This document shows, one piece after another, positions 45,885 through 55,375 of a stretch of DNA of 64,000 nucleotides. The translations under genes were made by a program, and so were the position numbers. Each line of letters starts with the position of its first letter. Position 1 is the stretch's first letter. The DNA comes from Pontibacter virosus (lineage in GTDB: Bacteria; Bacteroidota; Bacteroidia; Cytophagales; Hymenobacteraceae), in NCBI RefSeq assembly GCF_003096355.1, contig NZ_QEKI01000008.1, positions 104,276-168,275 of the forward strand, given 5' to 3'. The notes below the pieces were generated by a model. That model was not told the origin of the DNA and ran no database searches. It was given only the letters and a program-made list of their open reading frames with translations.

Positions 45885-48203
45885 ATGAGAAGTATAGCCC
45901 TTTCCGTTCTCCTGTTTATACCTATTCTGGCCTTTGCACAAAAGAAGTCCTCAACCCCTGATCTGGTCAGGTATGTCAACCCCATGATCGGAACCGCCAA
46001 GATGGGCCATACCTATCCGGGTGCTACGGTGCCTTTTGGCATGGTGCAGCTGAGCCCCGATACTGATACCATTCCTTACGAGGTGAACGGCAAGTATAAC
46101 AAGGACGTGTACAAGTACTGCGCCGGCTACCAGTACGACGATAAAACGATTGTCGGCTTCAGTCATACGCACTTCAGCGGCACCGGCCACTCCGACCTGG
46201 GCGACTTCCTGATCGCACCGACCAGCGGCAAACTGCAGCTGAATCCGGGTACAGCGGACATACCGGAGAGCGGCTACCGCTCGGCTTTCTCGCATAAAAA
46301 CGAAGTAGCAGAACCGGCTTACTACAAGGTGAAACTTGACGACCACAATATCCTGGCAGAGCTCACAGCCAGCAACCGCGTGGGCATGCACCAGTATACC
46401 TTCCCGAAGTCGGACGAGGCGCACATCATTCTTGATCTGATGTCGGGCATCTACAACTACGACGGTAAAACCACCTGGACTTTTGTGCGCGTGGAGAACG
46501 ATACCCTGATCACTGGTTACCGCCAGACCAACGGCTGGGCCCGCACCCGCACCGTATACTTTGCGATGTCCTTCAGCAAGCCTTTCCACCAGTATGGCAA
46601 CCAGGATTTTGCAGAGGCACAGGTATACAAAGGCTTCTGGCGCAAGTTCGACCAGACCAAAAACTTCCCCGAGTTCGCCGGCAAAAAGATCCGTGCCTAT
46701 TTCGATTTCAAGACCGAGGAAGGAGAGAAGATCAAGATCAAATTTGCCTTGTCACCGGTGAGTACCGAAGGCGCTTTGGCTAACATGAAAGCCGAGATTC
46801 CGCACTGGGACTTTGAGCGGGTGAAGCGTGAAGGGCAGGCCGCCTGGAACAAAGAACTCAGCAAAGTGGTGGTTGATGCTGGTAAGGATGACCTCGTGAA
46901 TTTCTATACCGCCATGTACCATTCCTTTCTGGGACCCACCACCTACATGGACGTGGACGGCAGGTATAGGGGCATTGACATGAACGTGCACCAGGCCGAC
47001 GGCTTTACCAACTACACCAGCTTTTCGCTCTGGGATACCTACCGGGCGCTGCACCCGCTGTTCAACATCCTGCAGCCCGCCCGCAACAACGACATGATCA
47101 AGTCGATGCTGGCGCACTACGACCAGAGCGTACACAAAATGCTGCCCGTTTGGTCGCACTACGCCAACGAAAACTGGTGTATGATCGGCTACCATTCCGT
47201 GCCCGTTATTGCGGATGCCGTGATGAAAGGAAACGGAAACTTTGATGCGAACCGCGCCTTGGATGCCTGCGTGCAGACCGCCCGCACCCGCTACTACGAT
47301 GGATTGGAGTACTATATGGACATGGGCTACGTGCCGGAGGACAAGAACGGCTCTTCCGTATCGAAAACGCTGGAGTACGCTTACGACGACTGGTGCATTG
47401 CGCAGATGGCCAGGAAATTGAACCGGCAGGACATTTACGAAGAATTCAGCAAGCGTGCCGAAAGCTACAAGAATGTGTACGATTCCAAATCCGGCTTTAT
47501 GAGACCTAAGTTGAGCGACGGCACCTGGAAGAAAGAATTCGACCCGCTGGACACGCACGGACAGGGCTTTATCGAAGGCAACTCCTGGAATTACAGCCTC
47601 TACGTACCGCACGATCCGGCGCAGATGATTGCCATGATGGGAGGGAAGACCCGCTTTGCCCAGCACCTGGACTCGCTCTTCACGATGGAGCTGCCGGACA
47701 AGTACTTCGAGAATACCGAAGACATCACCAGAGAAGGCATCATCGGCAACTACGTGCACGGTAACGAGCCCTCGCACCACGTGCCTTTCCTCTACAACTG
47801 GACCGACCAGCCCTGGAAAACACAGGAGCGCACCCGCATGGTGCTCAAAGCCATGTACAAACCAACAGTCGACGGCCTGGGCGGCAACGACGACTTCGGG
47901 CAGATGAGTGCCTGGTACATTTTCAGCGCCCTGGGCTTTTATCCGGTCGCTCCCGGCTCGGATCAGTACGCCATTACTAGTCCGGCGATCAAGTCCGCCA
48001 CGATCAACCTGGAGAACGGTAAGACCTTCACCATCGATGTGAAAAGCCAGAGTGATAAGAATGTGTATGTGCAGAAAATGGAGTTGAATGGGAAGCCTGT
48101 GAATCGTACTTACCTGACGCACGACGAGATTATGAATGGTGGGAAGATTATCTTTTACATGGGTAGTAAGCCGAATAAGAAGTTTTTTTCTGTAGCGCCG
48201 TAA
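45885..48203 (+). CDS. GH92 family alpha-mannosidase
   Basis: A 772-residue exported glycoside hydrolase. A Sec signal peptide (MRSIALSVLLFIPILAFAQ) is followed by the GH92 start VRYVNPMIGTAKMGHTYPGA and TVPFGMVQLSPDT, then FSHTHFSGTGHSDLGDF, and the catalytic-domain motifs SFSLWDTYRALHPLFNI, GYHSVPVIADAV, HGNEPSHHVPFLYNWTDQPW and GNDDFGQMSAWYIFSALGFYPV. GH92 enzymes are calcium-dependent exo-alpha-mannosidases that trim N-glycan or yeast-mannan type glycans, and in Bacteroidota they work in the periplasm or at the surface. No SusC/SusD pair adjoins it, so this is a lone enzyme. The sugar MFS transporter nearby (48962-50380) faces it convergently and may take up products. Confidence 0.95.
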   Translation: MRSIALSVLLFIPILAFAQKKSSTPDLVRYVNPMIGTAKMGHTYPGATVPFGMVQLSPDTDTIPYEVNGKYNKDVYKYCAGYQYDDKTIVGFSHTHFSGTGHSDLGDFLIAPTSGKLQLNPGTADIPESGYRSAFSHKNEVAEPAYYKVKLDDHNILAELTASNRVGMHQYTFPKSDEAHIILDLMSGIYNYDGKTTWTFVRVENDTLITGYRQTNGWARTRTVYFAMSFSKPFHQYGNQDFAEAQVYKGFWRKFDQTKNFPEFAGKKIRAYFDFKTEEGEKIKIKFALSPVSTEGALANMKAEIPHWDFERVKREGQAAWNKELSKVVVDAGKDDLVNFYTAMYHSFLGPTTYMDVDGRYRGIDMNVHQADGFTNYTSFSLWDTYRALHPLFNILQPARNNDMIKSMLAHYDQSVHKMLPVWSHYANENWCMIGYHSVPVIADAVMKGNGNFDANRALDACVQTARTRYYDGLEYYMDMGYVPEDKNGSSVSKTLEYAYDDWCIAQMARKLNRQDIYEEFSKRAESYKNVYDSKSGFMRPKLSDGTWKKEFDPLDTHGQGFIEGNSWNYSLYVPHDPAQMIAMMGGKTRFAQHLDSLFTMELPDKYFENTEDITREGIIGNYVHGNEPSHHVPFLYNWTDQPWKTQERTRMVLKAMYKPTVDGLGGNDDFGQMSAWYIFSALGFYPVAPGSDQYAITSPAIKSATINLENGKTFTIDVKSQSDKNVYVQKMELNGKPVNRTYLTHDEIMNGGKIIFYMGSKPNKKFFSVAP

Positions 48204-48240
48204 TGAGGTATAGGTATTATTGAGGATAAGTATTATCAAG

Positions 48241-48546
48241 GGCGCGAGCGTCCACGCTCGTGACGGCTATGGTGGGGCATCCGGCCCCTTGGTCTGGTAT
48301 GCCTATACCTGGCGTAGCGTCTGTATAGCTATACCTATTCTGTTCTGTTTCATAGCTTGCCCTGGCCGGGCGGGCCTCACTTTTTTCCTTGATGAAAATC
48401 GAGGGCCCCTACCCCCACTCGCTGACCGTTCTTGACAGGGGGACCCCTTCACCCCCAACACAAAATAGTCGCTGGTGCACCGGGCTGATGTAATCTATTC
48501 CATAGCTGAGGTGCAAGTTAGTCTTGCTATACCTGCCAGCAGTAGT
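48241..48546. repeat. Long dispersed intergenic repeat, module A copy 2
   Basis: Begins GGCGCGAGCGTCCACGCTCG and follows module A at 26862-27165 block by block, with indels and substitutions: CTATGGTGGGG, TGGTATGCCTATACCTGGCG, TAGCTTGCCCTGGCCGGGCG, then an inserted GGCCCCTACCCCCACTCGCT, then GAGGTGCAAGTTAGTCTTGC. There is no shared reading frame. Confidence 0.7.
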
Positions 48547-48584
48547 TCTCAACAGTGCCTAGACCTCCGAACTGGTAGTTGCCA

Positions 48585-48895
48585 AAACTCCCCTCCTTGG
48601 ATAAGGAGGGGCAGGGGTGGTTGGACCCGGTAGAGCATAAGAGCTCTGCAGCAGCTACAACGCTTCTAACCCGGTAGTGGTAGTAGCAGAAATTCTCCAT
48701 CGGGGTAGGGTCCTCTATAAAGAGAGGGGCAAGAGTGTGTTATAGCAACTGCCTTAACCCCCTGCAACCAAGATCCTTTCAGGATGACAGACGGGAAAGC
48801 AGTAACGAAAAAGTCTCCCTTCGAAGTCGCCAGGGGCATGACAATCATGCGCGAAAATCCTGTCAATCTAAAAATCCTGTAAATCCTGATTCAGA
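48585..48895. repeat. Dispersed intergenic repeat, module B copy 4
   Basis: Same series as 27180-27650: CTCCTTGGATAAGGAGGGGC (a hairpin), GGTGGTTGGACCCGGTA, AAGAGCTCTGCAGCAGCTAC, AAAGAGAGGGGCAAGAGTGT, ATAGCAACTGC, CAACCAAGATCCTTTCAGGA plus TGACAGACGGGAAAGCAGTA, and GTAAATCCTGATTCAGACAA. Modules A and B are adjacent and in the same order as at 26862-27650, so a composite of about 700 bases was copied and then diverged. Confidence 0.7.
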
Positions 48896-48937
48896 CAAAA
48901 AAAAGACCGCAGGTTTATCCCACGGTCTCTTTTTTTG
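48896..48937. terminator. Terminator between repeat and MFS gene
   Basis: AGACCG (48904-48909) pairs with CGGTCT (48923-48928), flanked by an A-run on the left and CTTTTTTT on the right, so it can act in both directions. It lies 25 bases past the MFS gene stop. Confidence 0.75.
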
Positions 48938-48961
48938 AAATTTAATGTCTGTCGGTTATAC

Positions 48962-50380
48962 CTATACCTCCTTCACTCTATACCCCACAAAGCCATAGTA
49001 TACAATGTAGGCATAACAGATCATCGGGATGATGAAGGAAAGCTGCAGGTCGCCGGTTACGTCGGCGAACAGGCCTTGCAGTGGCGGCACGATGGCACCG
49101 CCCACGATAGCCATAACTAAGAGCGAAGAACCCTGGCTAGTATGGCGGCCGAGCCCTTTGATGGCCAGGTCAAAAATGGTTGGGAACATGATGGAGTTGA
49201 ACAGACCAATGGCGATGATCGCCCACATGGCCAGCGAACCTTCCGCCAACACGCCGATCAGCAGCAGTGCGATCACGGCCATGGCAAACAAACCTACGGT
49301 GCGGTTAGGTATAAAGCGAGCCAGCATCAACACGACCACGTTCAGCGCAATCAAACCAAGGATGATCAGCGCCTGGTTCAGGTCGTACAGCGCGTAAACC
49401 GTCACGAAAGTAACCACCGCAATGAGGGCCATAACTGCAAACTTACCCGCGCGCTTTAAAGTACTTAGTGCCACAGCCCCAAAGAAGCGACCGATCATGG
49501 CTCCGCCCCAATAGAAGGCCAGGTAATGCTTCGCCTCCGATTCAGACAAACCGGTGATCTGTGGAAGTTTGATGTAGTTGATCAAGGCACTGCCGATACT
49601 TACCTCACCACCTACATACATGAAAATGCAGATGATGCCCAGTACCAGATGCGGGTGCTTCACAGCCACTGCACCGGTTTCTATTTTCCCGCTGCCTTCC
49701 AGTCGTGGAAGTCTTGCCACCTTGATGAGTAATGCCAACAGCAGCAGCAGCGCTGCAAGTCCCAGGTAGGGGAGTTTTACAGAGTCAGCGGTATCTATCT
49801 GGGCAGATGCCACCTGGTCAAAGATCAGGTAACCCCCGATGATAGGGGCGATGGTGGTACCGAAGGAGTTCAGCGCCTGCGACAGGTTCATACGGCTGGA
49901 AGATGTTTCAGGCGGGCCGAGGATCGCCACATAAGGGTTGGCCGTGATCTGCAGCACCGTGATGCCCGAGGCCAGCACAAACAAGGCCATCAGGAAAAGA
50001 CCATAGCTATGAAACTCAGCTGCCGGATAGAACAAAGTGCAGCCTAGCGCCGCTACGATCAGACCGATGATGATGCCGTTCTTATACCCGATTTTCTGGA
50101 TCGGGTCGCCTTTGGTAATGGAAAGCATAAAGTAAAAGAACGACACAATGAAGTATGCCCCAAAGAAGGCCGTCTGGATGAGCATGGCCTGCCAGAGCTG
50201 CAGCGTAAACACCTCCTGCAGTTTCGGGATCAGGATGTCGTTCATGCAGGTGATGAAGCCCCACATAAAGAACAGGAGCGTTACGACAATTAGCGGGGAG
50301 GTATAGTTTTTATAGTCCCGCGGCGTTTCTTTAGACTGTGAAACAGCCTCTTCGGTGGTAATGGGCGTAATGGATGGCAT
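48962..50380 (-). CDS. FucP/GluP-family sugar MFS transporter
   Basis: A 472-residue inner-membrane transporter with 12 predicted helices. The opening YTSPLIVVTLLFFMWGFITC with NDILIPKLQEVF is the hallmark of the fucose/glucose/galactose:proton symporter group. FVLASGITVLQITANPYVAILGP and NLSQALNSFGTTIAPIIGGYL are further family signatures. Hexose or fucose uptake is likely, but the exact sugar is not determinable. It ends at the hairpin 48896-48937 and is convergent with the GH92 mannosidase across the repeat, so a shared role in mannose use is only suggestive. Confidence 0.92.
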   Translation of the reverse strand: MPSITPITTEEAVSQSKETPRDYKNYTSPLIVVTLLFFMWGFITCMNDILIPKLQEVFTLQLWQAMLIQTAFFGAYFIVSFFYFMLSITKGDPIQKIGYKNGIIIGLIVAALGCTLFYPAAEFHSYGLFLMALFVLASGITVLQITANPYVAILGPPETSSSRMNLSQALNSFGTTIAPIIGGYLIFDQVASAQIDTADSVKLPYLGLAALLLLLALLIKVARLPRLEGSGKIETGAVAVKHPHLVLGIICIFMYVGGEVSIGSALINYIKLPQITGLSESEAKHYLAFYWGGAMIGRFFGAVALSTLKRAGKFAVMALIAVVTFVTVYALYDLNQALIILGLIALNVVVLMLARFIPNRTVGLFAMAVIALLLIGVLAEGSLAMWAIIAIGLFNSIMFPTIFDLAIKGLGRHTSQGSSLLVMAIVGGAIVPPLQGLFADVTGDLQLSFIIPMICYAYIVYYGFVGYRVKEV

Positions 50381-50481
50381 TCAGGTATACGTTAGTATGT
50401 GGGTTATTATGGTGTATAAGGTATGACAATATAGCGTTTTTCCGGAAGTTATCAGGATGCTTTAATTTTGTTTTTTACGTA

Positions 50482-51195
50482 CTACCACTCGTAGAGCAGC
50501 TCGTTCCCTCTTTTGCCCACGACCACAATCGCATCCATTTTACGCAGGCAGTACGTAATCTGGCGGCAGCGGTGCATCGGCAGCCCAGTAGCTTGTGCCA
50601 GGCATTTGTTAGAAAAGGGTTGCACCAGGGAAGGTGGAAGAAACTCCAGGAAATCGGTGCTCTTGCTGAACACCCTGGAAGAGACGACACTGACCAATCG
50701 TCTGTCTTTCAGGCTTTCGCGTTTGCGACGCTTGCTGCCTTTGCCATCTTTGCAACGCACTTCCTCTTCCTGTATCAGCGGAAATTCAATAGAGAAATTG
50801 TCATGGTTCATTAACTCTGGCAGGCGCACGAGTTCCTCAAACAGATCGGTAAGCGCACCCTTCGTCGTGGACTTTCTTCTGGACAAGGTTGTGCCCCCGG
50901 ACTTGTCTATCTGCACGATCCATTTTTCGAACGTGATCGGATGCAGCATGTGCACGCGGTGCTGCTGTACGAGGGTCTGCAGTTTCTGCCGGATGGCGGT
51001 GAAATTACGGGTCTGTATCTCAACCAACTGCTCGCCACGCACCAGGTCTATAACAAAACCACCAACAGGTACTTCAAAGCAGTCGCCTGGCTGGGCGTAC
51101 CATTGCTTCAGGGCAGCATGCAGCGAGCGCTCGTTGCGCATGCCGATGCCATTCCCCTTTGCACTGTCTTTAGCTGCTGCCTGTGATTGATCCAT
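50482..51195 (-). CDS. Hypothetical protein, possible PD-(D/E)xK-like fold
   Basis: A 237-residue soluble protein. Residues about 20-75 (NERSLHAALKQWYAQPGDCF, then VGGFVIDLVRGEQLVEIQT) have the helix, Asp-containing strand and E-x-Q spacing of PD-(D/E)xK nuclease-like domains. The middle is Lys/Arg-rich (GSKRRKRESLKDRRL), and the C-terminus (GLPMHRCRQITYCLRKMDAI) looks like a winged helix. No family name is certain. The start could be 51195 or the internal ATG 17 codons later. It stands alone between the MFS gene and a 254-base promoter region for the glycosyltransferase operon. Confidence 0.65.
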   Translation of the reverse strand: MDQSQAAAKDSAKGNGIGMRNERSLHAALKQWYAQPGDCFEVPVGGFVIDLVRGEQLVEIQTRNFTAIRQKLQTLVQQHRVHMLHPITFEKWIVQIDKSGGTTLSRRKSTTKGALTDLFEELVRLPELMNHDNFSIEFPLIQEEEVRCKDGKGSKRRKRESLKDRRLVSVVSSRVFSKSTDFLEFLPPSLVQPFSNKCLAQATGLPMHRCRQITYCLRKMDAIVVVGKRGNELLYEW

Positions 51196-51449
51196 ACCTG
51201 CCTTCCTCTTTATCAGGATGCAAAATAGACATTCTGTCTTAAAACTGGTTAATCGGCTAAATGTAATTCAACATCGCTCTTCTGTAGGTATAAACAATAG
51301 AAGAAATAAGTGTAAAAACCGGTGCCTATCCGTATAATTTCTTAAGCTGATTTAGCACAAATAACGTAGTTAGAGAATCCCTAATCATCAGGTAGGCAAA
51401 TTCTATATGCTATCGTGTAGCCTGGCCTTACTGTCCTTAATACAATGCT

Positions 51450-52703
51450 ATGTTTAAAACAAACTCTGAATCAACTGTGCCGGTAACTACCGACGAAGAC
51501 AACTCTATTGTTGTACCAATTACAAAAACCGAATCACGCACAAATAAAAGGAGTGACGGGGCATCATCCACCAGGTTTCAGAACCTGCCAGATGTGGTTT
51601 GCCTTTCGCACCTGCGCTGGGATTTTGTGTACCAGCGGCCACAACATTTACTCTCGCGCTTTGCCAAACACGTGCGTGTTTTCTTTGTGGAGGAGCCCCT
51701 GTTCACTGACTGCCAGGAGCCATACCTGCAGGTAGATGAGCGGGAAGGGCAGGTGCACCTAGTGGTGCCACACATACCCCACGGCATGGCCGCAGAAGCA
51801 ATAGAAGCAGCCCAGCGGCGCCTGCTCGACCAACTATTTGCCGAGCACCAAATCGCACATTACCTTTTCTGGTTTTACACCCCCATGGCCCTGGGCTTCA
51901 CGGACCATTTTACGCCTGCGCTTACCGTGTATGACTGCATGGATGAGCTTTCGGCCTTTAAGTTTGCGCCTGCCCAGCTTAAAGAGCGCGAACTGGCACT
52001 TTTCCGAAAGGCTGATCTGGTATTTACGGGAGGTCAGAGTCTGTACGAGGCTAAGAAAAAGCAACATCCGCAGGCCCATGCCTTTCCGAGCAGCATCGAC
52101 AAGGCACACTTTGCGCAGGCGCGCACTCCTTTGTCCGAACCCGCTGATCAGGCAGGTATACCCAGCCCCCGCATCGGTTTCTTTGGGGTAATAGACGAGC
52201 GCATGGACCTCGGGCTTTTAGTAGCCCTGGCAACTGCCCGACCAGAATGGCAACTAATCATGATCGGACCAGTGGTGAAGATCGACCCAGCCACTTTGCC
52301 CCAGCACTCCAACATTCACCACCTGGGAGGAAAGTCCTACAAGGAACTGCCGGCCTACCTGAGCGGCTGGGATGTAGCGCTCCTGCCGTTTGCCATCAAC
52401 GAGTCCACTGAGTTTATCAGCCCAACCAAAACACCCGAGTACCTGGCAGCCGGAAAGCCCGTGGTGTCAACACCTATCCGGGATGTGATGCGACCTTATG
52501 GCGAGGCCGGCCTAGTGCACATTGCCGACACGCCCGAAGCCTTTATCACCGCTGTCGAAGATGCCCTGCTGCAGCAGCAGGACGAGGCGTGGCTGGCCGC
52601 GGTGGATGGTTTTATGGCCGACCTTTCCTGGGACAACACCTGGAGCAGCATGACGAATCTGGTCACTCAGGCACTGGAGTTAAAGAAACAGCAGAAATCC
52701 TGA
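51450..52703 (+). CDS. Glycosyltransferase (group 1-like)
   Basis: A 417-residue protein. About 45 disordered Ser/Thr-rich residues precede the domain VVCLSHLRWDFVYQRPQHLL. The GT-B fold is suggested by PRIGFFGVIDERMDLGLLVA, YLSGWDVALLPFAINESTEF and SPTKTPEYLAAGKPVVSTPI, the last being the nucleotide-sugar-binding E-x7-E-like region. It has no membrane segment. It is followed after 37 bases by UDP-galactopyranose mutase, then by a GH1-like protein, all on one strand. The trio suggests synthesis of a galactofuranose-containing surface glycan, with this enzyme as the transferase. Donor specificity is inferred from context only. Confidence 0.85.
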   Translation: MFKTNSESTVPVTTDEDNSIVVPITKTESRTNKRSDGASSTRFQNLPDVVCLSHLRWDFVYQRPQHLLSRFAKHVRVFFVEEPLFTDCQEPYLQVDEREGQVHLVVPHIPHGMAAEAIEAAQRRLLDQLFAEHQIAHYLFWFYTPMALGFTDHFTPALTVYDCMDELSAFKFAPAQLKERELALFRKADLVFTGGQSLYEAKKKQHPQAHAFPSSIDKAHFAQARTPLSEPADQAGIPSPRIGFFGVIDERMDLGLLVALATARPEWQLIMIGPVVKIDPATLPQHSNIHHLGGKSYKELPAYLSGWDVALLPFAINESTEFISPTKTPEYLAAGKPVVSTPIRDVMRPYGEAGLVHIADTPEAFITAVEDALLQQQDEAWLAAVDGFMADLSWDNTWSSMTNLVTQALELKKQQKS

Positions 52704-52740
52704 TCAGGAGTCCCTCACTTACCTTATAGTCTTAAATCTT

Positions 52741-53943
52741 ATGTTCGATTACCTGATCGTGGGAGCGGGGTTTGCCGGCAGTGTACTAGCCGAGCGCCTG
52801 GCCTCACAGCTGGATAAAAGAGTACTCATCATTGACAAGCGCCCGCACATTGCCGGCAACGCCTTCGACCATTACAACGAGGACGGTATACTGGTGCACA
52901 AGTATGGGCCGCATATCTTCCACACCAATTCAAAGGAGGTATTCGATTACCTGTCGCAGTTTACGGCCTGGCGCCCTTATGAGCACCGGGTGCTTGCCAG
53001 CGTGGACGGACAACTGGTACCCATGCCCATTAACCTCGATACCATTAACAAACTGTATGGCCTGAGTCTGACGTCCTTTGAAGTGGATGATTTTTTTAAA
53101 TCCGTGGCGGAGGAAGTATCGCCGGTGCGTACCTCCGAAGATGTGGTGGTGAGCAAAGTGGGTCGCGAGCTTTACGAAAAGTTCTTCCGCAACTATACCC
53201 GCAAACAGTGGGGCATGGATCCGTCGGAGCTGGATAAATCCGTGACCTCCCGCGTGCCGGTGCGCATCAACCGCGACGACCGTTACTTTACCGACACCTT
53301 CCAGGCCATGCCGCTGCACGGCTACACGAGTATGTTCGAAAAGTTACTGGCGCATCCCAATATCAAGATCATGCTCAACACGGACTACCACGAAATACTC
53401 AACGTGATACCTTTCAAAGAGATGATCTATACCGGTCCGGTGGATGAGTTCTTTGACTTCCGGTTTGGCAAACTGCCTTACCGTTCGCTCGGGTTTAAGC
53501 ACGAAACGCTGGATACGCTGGTGTACCTGCCTGCTGCGGTGGTCAACTACCCGAACGAGCACGCCTATACCCGCATCACTGAGTTTAAGTACCTGACGGG
53601 GCAGCAGCATTCCAAGACCAGCGTGGTGTACGAATACCCGCAAGCCGAGGGAGACCCGTATTACCCGGTGCCACGCCCCGAAAATGCGGCCATTTACAAC
53701 CAGTACAAAAAGCTGGCGGATGCTACGCCGGGGGTTCATTTTGTCGGCAGGCTGGCTACCTACAAGTACTACAACATGGACCAGGTGGTGGCACAGGCTC
53801 TCACGCTTTACAAAAAACTGGCCGGCCAGGAAGAAGTGTTACCTTTTTTGGATGGTGCTTCGATCGGTCACAACGGGCATAGCGTAAAATTAAACGGGGT
53901 AGGGCTTCAGGTTGAGACAAAGAGCAACGGCAAAGCCACCTGA
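52741..53943 (+). CDS. glf: UDP-galactopyranose mutase
   Basis: A 400-residue FAD enzyme that interconverts UDP-galactopyranose and UDP-galactofuranose. The FAD-binding motif DYLIVGAGFAGSVLAERLA (about 3-21), RPHIAGNAFDHYNEDG, HKYGPHIFHTNSKEVFDYL, QWGMDPSELDKSVTSRVPVR and, near the end, the motif FVGRLATYKYYNMDQVVAQA are all family signatures. Reduced FAD forms the covalent intermediate. It is the middle gene of the glycan trio, 37 bases after the glycosyltransferase and 65 before the GH1-like gene. Confidence 0.95.
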   Translation: MFDYLIVGAGFAGSVLAERLASQLDKRVLIIDKRPHIAGNAFDHYNEDGILVHKYGPHIFHTNSKEVFDYLSQFTAWRPYEHRVLASVDGQLVPMPINLDTINKLYGLSLTSFEVDDFFKSVAEEVSPVRTSEDVVVSKVGRELYEKFFRNYTRKQWGMDPSELDKSVTSRVPVRINRDDRYFTDTFQAMPLHGYTSMFEKLLAHPNIKIMLNTDYHEILNVIPFKEMIYTGPVDEFFDFRFGKLPYRSLGFKHETLDTLVYLPAAVVNYPNEHAYTRITEFKYLTGQQHSKTSVVYEYPQAEGDPYYPVPRPENAAIYNQYKKLADATPGVHFVGRLATYKYYNMDQVVAQALTLYKKLAGQEEVLPFLDGASIGHNGHSVKLNGVGLQVETKSNGKAT

Positions 53944-54008
53944 TCAAGATAATGATCCAAACCGCCGGCTGCATGTGAGGTAGCAGGCAGAACTTATTTC
54001 CTTGGCTT

Positions 54009-55202
54009 ATGGCAGAAAACTCAATCTTAGAGGATAGTCCTTTTCAATCTTTTTGGATGGCTGGTTTTGAGTGCACCGATAAACTCAATGCCTTTGGTAA
54101 CCGGGTAGACTTCCTTACCCTGACGGGCCACCTCGCGCTGCTCAGGCAGGACTACAGAAATCTGGCTCCCTTTGATATCAGAACCGTGCGTGAAGGTATA
54201 CGGTGGAGCCAGGTGGAGAAAGCGCCTTACCAGTACGATTGGACCACCGTTAGCACCATGCTGAAGCAGGGCAGGGCCTTGGGCATACAGCAGGTATGGG
54301 ACCTCTGCCATTTTGGGTATCCGGATGATCTGACACCACTGCACCCCATGTTTGCCAGACGATTTGCCGCCATGTGCCGTGCGTTTGTGCAGTTTTATCG
54401 CACTCATTTCCCGGAGGGCCCCCTGGTGGTCACGCCTATCAACGAGGTGAGTTTTATCGCCTGGCTTGGGGGAGATGTACGGGGCACGTCGCCGTACTGC
54501 ACCAAACAGGGTTGGGAGGTGAAGTATGCTTTGATGCGGGCATACATAGAGGGGGTAGCGGCCATGCGTGAAACCGATCCAAACGTGCGGATACTGACTA
54601 CAGAGCCACTGGTGAACATCGTAGCTCCACACGATTGCTCGCCAGAATTGCAGGCCGAGGCACAGCTGGCACATGAGCACCAGTATCAGGCGGTGGATAT
54701 GCTGTGCGGTCGTATTTGCCCGGAACTGGGTGGCAGGCCGGAGTACCTCGATATACTGGGGCTCAACTACTATTACAGCAACCAGTGGGAACTCGGTACA
54801 CACGCACAACTGAGCTGGGTGAACGAGCACCAGGATGAGCGGTGGCAGCCTTTGCGGAATCTGCTGCAAATGGCCTATGCCCGTTACCAAAAACCCATCG
54901 CTCTGACAGAAACAAGCCACCCGGGCATAGACCGTCCGCACTGGATCCGATTTGTCGCAGAAGAGTGCGCCGCCGTTTTACAGGCAGGTATACCTTTGTG
55001 GGGAATCTGTCTGTACCCCATCATCGACCGACCCGACTGGGACCATCTTTCTCCCTGGCACCGGGCAGGACTTTGGGACGCGGAGGAAGAGCCCGGAGAA
55101 TTGCCTGAACGAGTGTTGTATCAGCCCTATGCGGACGCCCTGCTGGAAGCGCAGCAAATAGTGGAGGAAGCTTGTGTTCCGGCTGCCCTGTTTAAGGGTT
55201 AA
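54009..55202 (+). CDS. GH1-like beta-glycosidase homologue
   Basis: A 397-residue TIM-barrel protein related to family 1 glycosidases, shorter than typical GH1 enzymes (about 450). FRTVREGIRWSQVE-like sequence (TVREGIRWSQVEKAPYQYDW) follows the GH1 strand 2-3 pattern. The acid/base is Glu146 in TPINEVSFI and the nucleophile is Glu301 in IALTETSHPG, both at expected relative places, and LGLNYYYSNQWE matches the substrate loop. There is no signal peptide, so it is cytoplasmic. In the trio with the glycosyltransferase and glf it may process a glycan precursor or salvage sugar. Confidence 0.75.
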   Translation: MAENSILEDSPFQSFWMAGFECTDKLNAFGNRVDFLTLTGHLALLRQDYRNLAPFDIRTVREGIRWSQVEKAPYQYDWTTVSTMLKQGRALGIQQVWDLCHFGYPDDLTPLHPMFARRFAAMCRAFVQFYRTHFPEGPLVVTPINEVSFIAWLGGDVRGTSPYCTKQGWEVKYALMRAYIEGVAAMRETDPNVRILTTEPLVNIVAPHDCSPELQAEAQLAHEHQYQAVDMLCGRICPELGGRPEYLDILGLNYYYSNQWELGTHAQLSWVNEHQDERWQPLRNLLQMAYARYQKPIALTETSHPGIDRPHWIRFVAEECAAVLQAGIPLWGICLYPIIDRPDWDHLSPWHRAGLWDAEEEPGELPERVLYQPYADALLEAQQIVEEACVPAALFKG

Positions 55203-55375
55203 ATAGACTTACTTCTGAGAGGCAACCCCTTTTATGCGATAGTTTAGGCGGGTGTATTTAATGAAATAAATATTCTTGCAAGAGAAGATGTACCTACAAT
55301 AACTATCTGAAATAAAAATTAAGGGTATAATGTATACACTTACACTTATTAGCTAAACAATAATTGCATTAGATT

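Noticed and set aside
46752..48239. 495-codon minus-strand ORF antisense to the GH92 gene
   Set aside because: It lies wholly over the conserved GH92 coding sequence and has no recognisable domain; a His/Val-rich shadow frame.
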